DNA of 64,000 nt from positions 1-64,000 of the forward strand of contig JAURZK010000135.1 in assembly GCA_030653505.1 (NCBI GenBank), read 5' to 3'. The translations under genes were made by a program, and so were the position numbers. This document shows, piece after piece, positions 16,777-25,844 of this stretch. Each line of letters starts with the position of its first letter. The first letter of the stretch is position 1. A model generated the notes under the pieces. That model was not told the origin of the DNA. It did no database searches and saw only the letters and a program-made list of their open reading frames with translations. This stretch comes from Rubrivivax sp. Lineage in GTDB: Bacteria > Pseudomonadota > Gammaproteobacteria > Burkholderiales > Burkholderiaceae_C.

Positions 16777-19017
16777 ATGGTCCCGTCCGCCAGCCCATTG
16801 CCGCCGTCACCCTGGGCGGCCGCACGTTCGTCGCTGCTGGCCGGCCTGGTGGCACTGCTCACGGTGACGCTGGCCGCGCTGGTGTGGTGGCAGGCCGGGC
16901 GCTCGCAGGCGCAGCTGCGTGCGCAGGTGATGGGCCAGGCAGAGCAGCGCAGCCTGCAACTCGCCGACGCCATGGCCGGCCAGGTCGCCGGCCTGCTGAG
17001 CAGTATCGACCTGGCGCTGCAGCAGATGCGGCGCGAGTGGCGCGGTAACCCCGAAGACTTCGACGCCACGGCCCGCGCGATGCTCGCCGCGCTGCCACCG
17101 GGTGCGGTGACCCACGTCTCGGTGGCCGATGCCCAGGGCCTCATCGTCTACAACAGCCTGGGCGTGCAGGAGGCGACCTTCGTCGGCGACCGCGAGCACT
17201 TCAAGGCGCAACAGGGCGGCGGCGACCGCCTGGTCATCGGCAAGCCGGTGTTCTCGCGCCTGGGCAAGACCTGGACCTTCATCGTCAACCGCCCGCTGCG
17301 GCGCGCCGGTGCTTTCGCCGGCACGATGAACGTCTCGGTGTCTTCGGACCACATCTCGCGCAAGCTGGCCGGGCTGGCGCTGTCGGACAAGGACGTCGTC
17401 GCGCTGCTGCATGGCGACGGCAGCTACATGGCGCGCAGCCAGGACGCCGTGCAGGCCATGGGCAAGACCGTGCCGCGCGAGCGCCCGCTGCTCGCCCCCG
17501 GCGCCGCGGCGCGGGGCGTGTTCCACATGCCGGGGGCCTTCGACCAGACGGCTCGCATCTACGCCTGGCGCCGCATGGACGACTACGGGCTCATCACCGC
17601 GATCGGGCTGGCCGAGGACGCCGTGCTCGCACCGCTGCGGGCGGGCCAGGAACGCGACAGCCTGCTCCGCGCCGCGCTGGTGACGCTGGCGGGCCTGTTC
17701 GGCGGCTTGATCGCAGTGCTGCTGCTGCAGGTGGCGCGCAAGCAGCGCGAACTGGCCGCCAGCGAGGCCTTCCGGCGGCGCGTCTTCGAAAGCTCACCGG
17801 TGCCCATCGTGGTGATGGACGGTGAAGCACGCGGCTTCGTCGACTGCAACGCGGCCGCCGTGCGCCTGTACGGCCACGGCTCGCGCGAACAGACGCTGGC
17901 GACGCCGCCGCAGGCCGTCTCGGCGGCCGTGCAATACGACGGCACGCCGTCGGACGAGTTCATCCGCCGCCATGTCGACGCCGCCGCGCGGGCGGGCTCG
18001 GCCGTCTTCCGCTGGCGCCACCGCCGTCCCGACGGCGTGCACTGGGACGCCGAGGTCCACCTGCTGGGCTTCGATCTGGGTGCGCGCCGCTACCTGCAGC
18101 TGACGCTGCAGGACATCACCGAGCGGCTGCACGCCGAAGCGGCGCTGCAGCAGCTCAACGCGACGCTCGACGCGCATGTCCAGGAACGCACGCGTGAACT
18201 CGAAGCGGCCCTGGCCACCCTGCGCCAGGCCCAGGACGAACTGGTGCGCAACGAGAAGATGGCCGCTCTGGGTTCGCTGGTGGCCGGCCTGGCGCACGAA
18301 CTGAACACGCCCATCGGCAACGCCGTGATGGTCGCCAGCACGCTGTCGGGCCGGCAGGGGGAGTTCGAGGCCACCCTGGCCGGTGGGCTGAGGCGCTCGG
18401 CACTGCAGGCTTACCTGGCCAACTCCCGCGAAGCGGCCGAGGTGCTCGAGCGCAACCTGCAGCGCGCCGCCGAACTCATCGGCAGCTTCAAGCAGATCGC
18501 CGTCGACCAGTCCAGCTACCAGCGGCGCCGCTTCGAAGTCGCCGAGGTGGTGCAGGAGATCGCCATCGCGCTGCGCCCCACGCTGCGCCGCGGCGGCGTG
18601 ACGCTGGTCGACGAGACGCCGCCCGGACTGCACATGGACAGCTTCCCCGGGCCGCTGGGCCAGGTGCTGATCAACCTCGTCAACAACGCCGTGGTGCATG
18701 CCTTCGAGAGCGGTGCGGGGGGCAGCGTGCGCATCGGCGCCGAGCCCCTGGCCGGCGACCGCGTGCACCTGTGGGTGGCCGACGACGGCCGCGGCATTCC
18801 AGCCCAACACCTGCGCCAGGTCTTCGACCCCTTCTTCACGACCAAGCTCGGCCAGGGCGGTTCGGGCCTGGGCCTGCACATCGCCTACACGCTGGTCACC
18901 GGGCTGCTGGGCGGGCGCATCAGCGTGCAGAGCGCAGCGGGACAGGGCACGCGATTCCGCATCGAACTGCCGTGCAGCGCACCGGCCGCCGCAGGTGCCC
19001 CCTTGACAACACGCTGA
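16777..19017 (+). CDS. Membrane sensor histidine kinase with periplasmic PDC/Cache and PAS domains
   Basis: Product of 746 residues. A membrane helix near residues 15-40 and a periplasmic PDC-type sensor region (about 45-285) containing VSVADAQGLIVYN and FSRLGKTWTFI are followed by a second membrane helix near 300-320. A PAS domain (about 335-450) and a coiled-coil come next. The kinase core has an H-box LAHELNTPIGN (His507), an N-box LVNNAVVHA and ATP-lid glycines DDGRGIP and GSGLGLHIA. A response-regulator gene follows after a small coupled ORF, suggesting a two-component pathway with the REC-DUF3369-GGDEF-EAL protein. The signal is unknown. The H-box variant HELNTP is typical of DctB-like kinases. 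Confidence 0.87.
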   Translation: MVPSASPLPPSPWAAARSSLLAGLVALLTVTLAALVWWQAGRSQAQLRAQVMGQAEQRSLQLADAMAGQVAGLLSSIDLALQQMRREWRGNPEDFDATARAMLAALPPGAVTHVSVADAQGLIVYNSLGVQEATFVGDREHFKAQQGGGDRLVIGKPVFSRLGKTWTFIVNRPLRRAGAFAGTMNVSVSSDHISRKLAGLALSDKDVVALLHGDGSYMARSQDAVQAMGKTVPRERPLLAPGAAARGVFHMPGAFDQTARIYAWRRMDDYGLITAIGLAEDAVLAPLRAGQERDSLLRAALVTLAGLFGGLIAVLLLQVARKQRELAASEAFRRRVFESSPVPIVVMDGEARGFVDCNAAAVRLYGHGSREQTLATPPQAVSAAVQYDGTPSDEFIRRHVDAAARAGSAVFRWRHRRPDGVHWDAEVHLLGFDLGARRYLQLTLQDITERLHAEAALQQLNATLDAHVQERTRELEAALATLRQAQDELVRNEKMAALGSLVAGLAHELNTPIGNAVMVASTLSGRQGEFEATLAGGLRRSALQAYLANSREAAEVLERNLQRAAELIGSFKQIAVDQSSYQRRRFEVAEVVQEIAIALRPTLRRGGVTLVDETPPGLHMDSFPGPLGQVLINLVNNAVVHAFESGAGGSVRIGAEPLAGDRVHLWVADDGRGIPAQHLRQVFDPFFTTKLGQGGSGLGLHIAYTLVTGLLGGRISVQSAAGQGTRFRIELPCSAPAAAGAPLTTR

Positions 19018-19021
19018 CGCC

Positions 19022-19042
19022 GCCGCCGCAGAAAGCGGCGGC
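19022..19042. other. Strong hairpin just after the sensor kinase gene
   Basis: GCCGCCGC at 19022-19029 pairs perfectly with GCGGCGGC at 19035-19042 around AGAAA. No T tract follows. It begins five bases after the kinase stop codon and precedes the small ORF at 19097. It may attenuate transcription or stabilise the upstream mRNA. Confidence 0.45.
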
Positions 19043-19096
19043 AGCCGGCAGCCCTTCCGCTACGATGCCCAGAAGCCGACTTCCGTTTGCCCCGCC

Positions 19097-19267
19097 ATGC
19101 CCCTTTCGGCAGACCTGCCGGACGCCGCCGATCCGCGCCTGTCGTTCGTTGACACCTTGGCCGCCGTGAACCTGCTGGCCAACGCGCTGACGTTCACGCG
19201 CGACGCCGCCACGCCAAGGCCCGGTGCTCGCGCCAGCTTCCATTTCACGCCGCCGGCGGCCGCATGA
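19097..19267 (+). CDS. Small ORF coupled to the REC-GGDEF-EAL gene
   Basis: A 56-residue frame from ATG 19097 ends in TGA overlapping the next start as ATGA (19264-19267), a classic translational-coupling arrangement. The peptide begins MPLSADLPDAADPRLSFVD and includes a possible short helix LAAVNLLANALTFTR. No family was recognised. Codon choice (third-position G/C) resembles that of the neighbours. It may be a small regulator, or only a leader that sets translation of the signalling protein. The frame is open further upstream, so the start is uncertain. Confidence 0.5.
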   Translation: MPLSADLPDAADPRLSFVDTLAAVNLLANALTFTRDAATPRPGARASFHFTPPAAA

Positions 19268-21504
19268 CCGTTGCCGACGACGCCGGAACACCCGCGGCCG
19301 GGGACCCCGCCTTCATCCCGCTCATCGACGACGAGCCCGGCGCCGCGCCGGCCGGCGAGACGTGGAAGGTGCTGGTCGTCGACGACGACGCCGACGTGCA
19401 CCACGCCACCGAGCTGGCCATGCGCGACGTGGCCGTCGAAGGGCGGCACATCGAGTTCCTGCACGCCACGTCCGCCACTGCCGCCCATGCGCTGCTGGCA
19501 GCGAACGCCGACATCGCGGTGGCGCTGCTCGACGTGGTGATGGAGACCCCCGACGCCGGGCTGCGCCTGGTGCGGCAGGCGCGCAGCGAACTGGGGCGCG
19601 ACGCGCTGCGCATCATCCTGCGCACCGGCCAGCCGGGCTACGCACCCGAGCTGGAGACCGTGCGCAGCTGCGACATCAACGACTACCGCACCAAGTCGGA
19701 ACTGACCCGCGTGCGGCTCTTCACCAGCCTGACGGCGGCCATCCGCTCGTACCGCCAGATCTTGGCGCTGCAGCAGACGCGGCGCGGCCTGGAGATCGTC
19801 GTGCAGGCCAGCACCGAGCTCAGCAAGCTGCACGGGCTGCAGCGTTTTGCCGAGGGCGTGATCGTGCAGCTGTGCGCGCTGCTCGACATCCGCCGCGAAG
19901 GCCTGGTGTGCGCGCAGGCCGCCGCGCCCGGGGACGACACCGCAAGCGTCATCGCCGCCGCGGGCGGCTACGCCGGCCTGATGCACCGGCCGCTGCACGA
20001 GGTCGACGTGCCGCACGTGCGGCAGGCACTGGAACGCTGTCTGGCCGCCGGTGCGAGCCAGTTCGAGCCCGAGCTGGCGCTGTATTTCGCGTCGTCGGGC
20101 GGCCGCGTCATGGCCGCCTATGTCGACGCACCGCCGCTGGGCGGGCTGGAACGCCACCTGCTGGAGGTGTTCTGCGCCAGCTTGTCGGTCGGCTTCGAGA
20201 ACGTGCTGCTCTACAACCAGCTCGAGGAGCTGGCCTACCTCGACCCGCTGCTGCACATCCCCAACCGCAACCGCTTCATCGAGCTCATCGACACCCAGCT
20301 GCGCGACCCCGCCGGGGTGACGATGGCGGTGGTGGACGTCGACGACTTCGCCGGCATCAACGAGACCCTGGGCCACGGCTTCGGCGACGCGCTGCTGAGG
20401 GCGCTGGGCACACGCCTGGGCGAACACCTGGGGCCGGGCGTGGTGATGGCGCGTGTGGCCGCGGACAGCTTCGGCCTGCTGGGCCCCGAGGCCGTGGTGA
20501 ACCCCCAGCAGCTGACCGCCGCGCTGGCCGCGCCGCTGTGGGTGCAGGGGCAGAGCCTGCGGGTATCGGCCACCAGCGGTCTGGTGCGGCTGGGCACGGC
20601 CTCGCCGCAGGGCACCGAACTGCTGAAGGACGCCCACATCGCGCTGAAGCAGGCCAAGGAACGCCACCGCGGCGCGGCGCACTACTTCACCGCGGCGATG
20701 GGCACCGAAGCGCGTGAACGCATGCGGCTGCTGCGCGGCCTGCGCGAGGCCTTCGAGGCGCGACGCCTCTTCGTCGTCTACCAGCCGCTGGTCTCGCTGG
20801 CCGACGGGCGCACGCTGGGCACCGAGGCGCTGCTGCGCTGGCGCACCGACGAAGGCCGGTTCGTGCCGCCCGACCAGTTCATCCCGCTGGCCGAGCAGTC
20901 GCGGCTGATCGTGCCCATCGGTGAGTTCGTGCTGCGCACCGCCTGCCACCAGCTGCGCCGCCTGCACGACCAGGGCCACGGCAGCCTGCGCATGGCGGTC
21001 AACGTCTCGCAGGCGCAGTTCCGTGACCCGGGCTTCACCGACATGCTGGCGCGATCGCTGCGCGAGACCGGGGTCGAGGCCCACTGCGTCGAACTCGAGA
21101 TCACCGAGTCGATGGCCGCCGAGGACTACGAGCTGATGATGAGCGTGCTGGCCGAGGTCAGGCGCACCGGCGTGTCGGTGGCCATCGACGACTTCGGCAC
21201 CGGTTTTTCTTCGCTGAGCCTGTTGCGCCAGCTGGGCGCCGACCGGTTGAAGATCGACCGCGCCTTCGTGCACGAGATCGGCCAGGGCGCGCAGCGCGGC
21301 ACCATAGCGCGCATGGTCATCGAACTCGGCCGCGGCCTGGACATGCAGGTCATCGCCGAAGGCGTGGAAACCGAAGGCCAGCGCGACGCCCTGCGCGAGC
21401 TGGGCTGCCACGAGGCGCAGGGCTACCTCTATGCGCGGCCCATGCCCGCCGAACAGCTGGAAGCCTGGCTGCAGGGCGCCAGACAGCCGCCGCAGGCGAC
21501 TTGA
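19264..21504 (+). CDS. REC-DUF3369-GGDEF(degenerate)-EAL signalling protein
   Basis: Response regulator of 746 residues. The receiver domain (about 35-160) has acidic residues VVDDD at 39-43 and phosphoacceptor D90. A DUF3369 sensor-like region follows (about 175-325). The GGDEF domain has the motif AADSF at about 399-403, so diguanylate cyclase activity is unlikely. The EAL domain has E521 in EALLRW plus NVSQAQF, ELEITES, DDFGTGFSS, KIDRAFV and IAEGVET, the residues needed for c-di-GMP hydrolysis. It is probably a phosphodiesterase controlled by the upstream kinase. It lies within the split CODH-like cluster and is convergent with the coxL-like gene. Confidence 0.9.
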   Translation: MTVADDAGTPAAGDPAFIPLIDDEPGAAPAGETWKVLVVDDDADVHHATELAMRDVAVEGRHIEFLHATSATAAHALLAANADIAVALLDVVMETPDAGLRLVRQARSELGRDALRIILRTGQPGYAPELETVRSCDINDYRTKSELTRVRLFTSLTAAIRSYRQILALQQTRRGLEIVVQASTELSKLHGLQRFAEGVIVQLCALLDIRREGLVCAQAAAPGDDTASVIAAAGGYAGLMHRPLHEVDVPHVRQALERCLAAGASQFEPELALYFASSGGRVMAAYVDAPPLGGLERHLLEVFCASLSVGFENVLLYNQLEELAYLDPLLHIPNRNRFIELIDTQLRDPAGVTMAVVDVDDFAGINETLGHGFGDALLRALGTRLGEHLGPGVVMARVAADSFGLLGPEAVVNPQQLTAALAAPLWVQGQSLRVSATSGLVRLGTASPQGTELLKDAHIALKQAKERHRGAAHYFTAAMGTEARERMRLLRGLREAFEARRLFVVYQPLVSLADGRTLGTEALLRWRTDEGRFVPPDQFIPLAEQSRLIVPIGEFVLRTACHQLRRLHDQGHGSLRMAVNVSQAQFRDPGFTDMLARSLRETGVEAHCVELEITESMAAEDYELMMSVLAEVRRTGVSVAIDDFGTGFSSLSLLRQLGADRLKIDRAFVHEIGQGAQRGTIARMVIELGRGLDMQVIAEGVETEGQRDALRELGCHEAQGYLYARPMPAEQLEAWLQGARQPPQAT

Positions 21505-21544
21505 GGGGCACGAGAGCGGCCCGGGCCGGCGCCGGAAGCGATCT

Positions 21545-23890
21545 TCAGCCCGGCAGCGCCGGCGCGGACGGCAGGTCGCCGCGCAGCGCGCGCCACACCG
21601 TTTCGCTCGTCAGCGGCATCTGCACCGCTTCGGCAGCGCGGCCCAGCCCCGCGTGGGCGATGGCATCCACCACGGCGTTGACGACCGCCGGCGTGGCGCC
21701 GATGGTGCCGAGTTCACCCACCCCCTTGGCGCCCAGGCGGTTGGTGAGGCAGGGGATGCTTTCGTCGAAGGCGGTCTTGAAACCGCGGAAGCCGTCGGCG
21801 CGGGGCAGCGCGTAGTCCATGAAGCTGGCGCTGAGCAGCTGCCCTTCGGCGTCGTAGACCACACGCTCGCACAGCGCCTGGCCGATGCCCTGCACCGCGC
21901 CACCTTCGATCTGGCCGCGAACGATCTGCGGGCTGACGATGCGGCCGATGTCGTTGACGCTGGCGTAGGCCACCACCTGGGTCTGGCCGGTGGCGGGGTC
22001 GATCTCGACCTCGCAGACATGGCAGGCGTTGGGCCAGCTCGGTGCGTCGGCCTTGGCGCTGCCGTCGGCGACGATGGCCAGCCCCGGCTGGCGCTGCGCC
22101 AGCTCGAAGAGGCCGATGCCCAGGTCCGTGCCGGCCACGGTGTAGCGGCCGGCGGCGTATTCGATGTCGGCCACGCCCGCTTCCAGCGCCTCGGCGGCCA
22201 GCGGCTTGCCGGCTTCCACCGCGCATTGCGACGCCACGAAGGCCGCCGCGCCGCCGGTGAAGAGGCTGCGGCTGCCGGCACTACCGAAGCCGTTGGCGCG
22301 GTCGGTGTCGCCCTGCAGGATGCGGATGCGCGAGAGCTCGACGCCGAACACGTCCACCGCCAGCTGCGCATAGCTGGTCGCGATGCCCTGGCCCATGGCC
22401 ATCGTCGCGCTGGTGAGCTCGATGAAGCCGTCGGCCGTCACGCGCACGCTCACCTTCTCTTCCAGCGCGTTGCCGCCGGTCCATTCCAGGAAGGCCGCGA
22501 TGCCACGTCCCCGCAGCAGGCCGCGCGCTTCGCTGGCCGCACGTCGCGCCGCGAAGCCGGGCCAGTCGGCCAGCGCAAGGCCCTGGTCGAGGATCTGTTC
22601 GAAACGCCCGCTGTCGTAGGTCTGTCCCATCGGGTTGGTGTACGGCATCTGCCCGGGGCGGATCATGTTGCGGCGGCGCAGCTCGGCCGGGTCCATGCCC
22701 AGTTCGCGCGCGGCGGCGTCCATCAGGCGTTCGACCGTGTAGATGGCCTCGGGCCGGCCGGCGCCGCGGTAGGCGCCGGTGGCCGCGGTGTGCGTGAGCA
22801 CCGCGCTGATGTGCAGGCTGAGCGTGGGGATGGCGTAGATGCTGGTGCTGACCCAGGGCCCGACGAGCAGCTGGATGGCCACACCCGCGCCCGTGGGCGT
22901 GGCGCCGACGTTGGCCCACGAACGCACGCGCAAGGCCAGCACCCTGCCCTGCGCGTCGAGCACCAGCTCGGCGCGGCTCGCCAGGTCGCGGCCGTGCACG
23001 GCGGTGAGGAAGTCCTCGACACGTTCAGCCTGCCACTTCACCGGCCGCTGCAGTTGCAGTGCGGCGTAAGCCACCACCACGTCCTCGGGGTAGAGCGCGG
23101 TCTTCATGCCGAAGCCGCCGCCCACGTCGCCGACGAGCACACGCACGCTGTCCACCGTCTGGCCGGGCAGGCAGTGCACCAGACCGCCGCGCGCGCCGGT
23201 GGGCATCTGGCTGGACAGTCGCACGGTGAGGCGGCCACCCTCCACCCAGGCCAGCACGGCGCGCGGCTCGATGGGGCTGGGCGCCAGGCGTTGGTTGACG
23301 ATGGGCAGGGTGATGCGGTGCGCGGCAGCGGCGAAGGCCGCGTCGGTGGCCGCGGCGTCGCCGTGGCGCGCTTCGGCGAGCACGTTGCCGGGCGCCCCTT
23401 CCCAGACCTGGGGCGCACCCGTGGCCAACGCCGAGGCGGTGTCGGCCACGGCGGGCAGGGGATCGATGTCCACGAACACCGCGTCGGCCGCGGCACGCGC
23501 CGCTTCGCGGGTCTCGGCCACCACGGCGGCCACGGTCTCGCCGACGTAGCGCACGGTGCCCAGCGCCAGCGCTCGCTTCGGCGGCGGGTTCATGGGCGTG
23601 CCGTCGGCGCGCTTGAAACCGCCGGCGGGCGCCAGCGGCTTGACGCCGGCGGCCTCGAGATCGGCGCCGGTGTAGATGGCCACGACGCCCGGCAGGGTCA
23701 GCGCCTCGGCGACGTCGATGCCGACGATGCGCCCATGAGCGACGTTCGAGCGCACGAAGCGCACGAAGAGCTGGCCTGCCGGCACCACGTCGTCGGTGTA
23801 GCGGCCCTGGCCCTGCACGAGCGCCGGGTCCTCGATGCGCCGCACCGCATGGCCGCTGCCGAAGCGGCCGGCTTCGATGGGCGCGTTCAT
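21545..23890 (-). CDS. CoxL-like molybdopterin subunit, form II signature
   Basis: Large catalytic subunit of 781 residues of the xanthine oxidase/CO dehydrogenase family, binding molybdopterin cytosine dinucleotide. The active-site loop reads AYRGAGR at about residues 373-379. This is the signature of form II CoxL homologues, unlike the AYxCSFR of true (form I) CO dehydrogenase. Other family segments are [10 protein letters not shown] near residue 255 and [10 protein letters not shown] near the end. It overlaps the upstream coxS-like gene by four bases (ATGA). Form II enzymes may act on other substrates such as aldehydes, N-heterocycles or carboxylates; CO oxidation is not supported by the motif. 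Confidence 0.9.
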   Translation of the reverse strand: MNAPIEAGRFGSGHAVRRIEDPALVQGQGRYTDDVVPAGQLFVRFVRSNVAHGRIVGIDVAEALTLPGVVAIYTGADLEAAGVKPLAPAGGFKRADGTPMNPPPKRALALGTVRYVGETVAAVVAETREAARAAADAVFVDIDPLPAVADTASALATGAPQVWEGAPGNVLAEARHGDAAATDAAFAAAAHRITLPIVNQRLAPSPIEPRAVLAWVEGGRLTVRLSSQMPTGARGGLVHCLPGQTVDSVRVLVGDVGGGFGMKTALYPEDVVVAYAALQLQRPVKWQAERVEDFLTAVHGRDLASRAELVLDAQGRVLALRVRSWANVGATPTGAGVAIQLLVGPWVSTSIYAIPTLSLHISAVLTHTAATGAYRGAGRPEAIYTVERLMDAAARELGMDPAELRRRNMIRPGQMPYTNPMGQTYDSGRFEQILDQGLALADWPGFAARRAASEARGLLRGRGIAAFLEWTGGNALEEKVSVRVTADGFIELTSATMAMGQGIATSYAQLAVDVFGVELSRIRILQGDTDRANGFGSAGSRSLFTGGAAAFVASQCAVEAGKPLAAEALEAGVADIEYAAGRYTVAGTDLGIGLFELAQRQPGLAIVADGSAKADAPSWPNACHVCEVEIDPATGQTQVVAYASVNDIGRIVSPQIVRGQIEGGAVQGIGQALCERVVYDAEGQLLSASFMDYALPRADGFRGFKTAFDESIPCLTNRLGAKGVGELGTIGATPAVVNAVVDAIAHAGLGRAAEAVQMPLTSETVWRALRGDLPSAPALPG

Positions 23891-24366
23891 GCGTTCGCCC
23901 CGTCCATCACCAAGGCCGCCTGCTGCACGGCGGCGACGATGTTGACGTAGCCCGTGCAGCGGCACAGGTTGCCTTCGAGCGCGTGCACGATCTGCGCCTC
24001 GGTGGGCCGTGGCGTCTCGCGCAGCAGGCAGGTGGCGGCCATCACCATGCCGGGGGTGCAGAAACCGCATTGCAGGCCGTGGCAGGCGATGAAGGCTTCC
24101 TGCACCGGGTGCAGTGCGCCGTCGGCGGCGGCCAGGCCTTCGATGGTGGTGACGGCCCGGCCCTGCACCTGCAGCGCCAGCACGCTGCAGCTCTTCACGG
24201 CGCGGCCGTCCAGCAGCACGGTGCAGGCGCCGCACTGCGCGGTGTCGCAGCCGACATGCGTGCCGGTCAGGCCCAGCGTGTCGCGCAGCAGGTGCACCAG
24301 CAGCGTCGCGGGTTCGGACTGCGCCGTGGTGGCGCGGCCGTTGAGGTGGAAGTGCAATTCAGGCAT
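23887..24366 (-). CDS. CoxS-like [2Fe-2S] subunit
   Basis: Iron-sulfur subunit of 159 residues of the CO dehydrogenase/xanthine oxidase family. The plant-type ferredoxin cluster uses C40, C45, C48 and C60. The second cluster uses C100, C103, C135 and C137 (CGFC and CRCTGY). It transfers electrons from the molybdenum centre of the CoxL-like partner to the FAD of the CoxM-like subunit. Its stop overlaps the coxL-like start by four bases. The FAD subunit gene is on the opposite strand about 10 kb away, an unusual split. Confidence 0.93.
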   Translation of the reverse strand: MPELHFHLNGRATTAQSEPATLLVHLLRDTLGLTGTHVGCDTAQCGACTVLLDGRAVKSCSVLALQVQGRAVTTIEGLAAADGALHPVQEAFIACHGLQCGFCTPGMVMAATCLLRETPRPTEAQIVHALEGNLCRCTGYVNIVAAVQQAALVMDGANA

Positions 24367-24427
24367 GGCATCGGGCTCCGCGGCGCGCCAAGGCAGCGCG
24401 CGTCAGGCCCTGATGATGCCTGCGGCG

Positions 24428-25765
24428 TCAGCCGCCCGCCGGCACTTCGCCGGCCCGCCGGATGCGCCTCGCTTCGACGTAGTAGCGCTTCTCGTGCGCC
24501 TCGCCCATCGAGAAGGTCTTGCGCGGCAGCGGACCCTCGTGCACCACGCGGCGCAGCAGTGCGCCCTTGCCCACCGTCGGCAGGTGGATGCCGACACTGC
24601 CTGGCTGCTGCGCCAGGCGTTCCAGCACGTCGTCGCCGTGCACGTAGTCGACCTCGCGGGCGCCACCCTGCGCAATGAAGCTGTCGATCACCGGCTGCAG
24701 CGTGCCCACGGCCAGCGTCGAAGGTGCTTCGCTGATCTCGATCACGCTGAAACGCCTGCCGGGGCCGACGATCCCCGCGGCCTGGCGATTGCCGTCGGCG
24801 GCCTGCACCCGTTCACGCATCGCCGCGGCAGAGGCCACGTCGGTGCAGCGCAGGCGAGCGCCGAAGGCCTGTGCCAGCGCTGCACGCAGGTCGTCCCGGA
24901 CATCGAAGAGCAGGCGGTGGATGGGCGCGAACACCAGCGCCGGGTCGTGGATGTTCTCGACTTCCACCAGCGCCCAGCGGCTGGGGTGGTTCATGCCCAC
25001 CGTGGCCTTCTGGCGTTCCCAGATCGCCTTCGCGGTGGCCAGCGAATGGTTGCCGTCGCCGACGGCAAACCGCATGGTCGGCGTGCCCGCGGGCACGCCG
25101 TAGCGTGCCTCGAAGGCCTGCGGTTCGCCCAGCGACTGCAGCGCCTGCACCGCCTGCGCGACGGCGGCGTCGGCCACGGCATGGCCGGCGACATGGCCGC
25201 CGCCCAGCATCAGCTCGGCCGCGTACAGCGGGCTCAGGGCGGCGCGTGCGGCGGCCAGCGGCTCGATGACGGTGCATGCAGGGTCGTCGATCAGCACCAG
25301 GATGTGCGGCAATTCGAGTGCGGCGCCGCTGCGCACGGCGATGCGCGGCGCCAGCCGCTCGACGATGGTGCCTTCGGTCGGGCGCACGAGGCTGGTGGAC
25401 GTGGCGGTGTAGTCGTAGTGCTCGAGATCGAGTTCCAGCATCAGGCCGCGCCGCGTCGCGTGGCCCAGCGTGCGCTCGACGAGCACCGCGCCGGCGTGCT
25501 CACGCAGCAGCCCTTGCGCCAGGTAGCTGCGCATCGTGTCCTGGATGCGACCGATGCGCGCCGCGGCGTCGGCGGCGCCGAGGTGGACCTCGGGGAAGAC
25601 GAGATGCAGCGTCGACGGCGCGTTGCCGACCTCGTCGGCCACACGCTGCCAGTAGGCAGGCTCGGCGGTGTACTGGTCGCAGGCGACCACGGCCCACTTC
25701 GACAGGGCTATGCCGGGGCGCGGCAGGCAGAGACTGGGAAGCCGGAAACCCGCCGGTGATGCCAT
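24428..25765 (-). CDS. DUF1015 family protein
   Basis: Cytoplasmic protein of 445 residues with the features of DUF1015: an N-terminal WAVVACDQYTAEPAYW segment, central FAVGDGNHSLATAKAIWE, and C-terminal LPTVGKGALLRRVVHEG with RKTFSMGEAHEKRYY. Function is unestablished; the conserved GDGNHS resembles a nucleotide- or metal-binding motif. It is separated by 61 bases from the coxS-like gene downstream and by 79 bases from the EgtB/SenA-like gene upstream, all on the same strand. ATG 25765 was chosen as the only start that gives the conserved N-terminus. Confidence 0.85.
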   Translation of the reverse strand: MASPAGFRLPSLCLPRPGIALSKWAVVACDQYTAEPAYWQRVADEVGNAPSTLHLVFPEVHLGAADAAARIGRIQDTMRSYLAQGLLREHAGAVLVERTLGHATRRGLMLELDLEHYDYTATSTSLVRPTEGTIVERLAPRIAVRSGAALELPHILVLIDDPACTVIEPLAAARAALSPLYAAELMLGGGHVAGHAVADAAVAQAVQALQSLGEPQAFEARYGVPAGTPTMRFAVGDGNHSLATAKAIWERQKATVGMNHPSRWALVEVENIHDPALVFAPIHRLLFDVRDDLRAALAQAFGARLRCTDVASAAAMRERVQAADGNRQAAGIVGPGRRFSVIEISEAPSTLAVGTLQPVIDSFIAQGGAREVDYVHGDDVLERLAQQPGSVGIHLPTVGKGALLRRVVHEGPLPRKTFSMGEAHEKRYYVEARRIRRAGEVPAGG

Positions 25766-25844
25766 GTGCAGACCCCTGGTGACGACGACGGCCCATCGTA
25801 ACCACCGCGCCGCAGGCGGCGCAGTCGAAACGGCGCCGCGGCGC

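Noticed and set aside
13484-24366. Aerobic CO oxidation gene cluster
   Set aside because: The CoxL active-site loop is the form II type AYRGAGR, lacking the form I cysteine.
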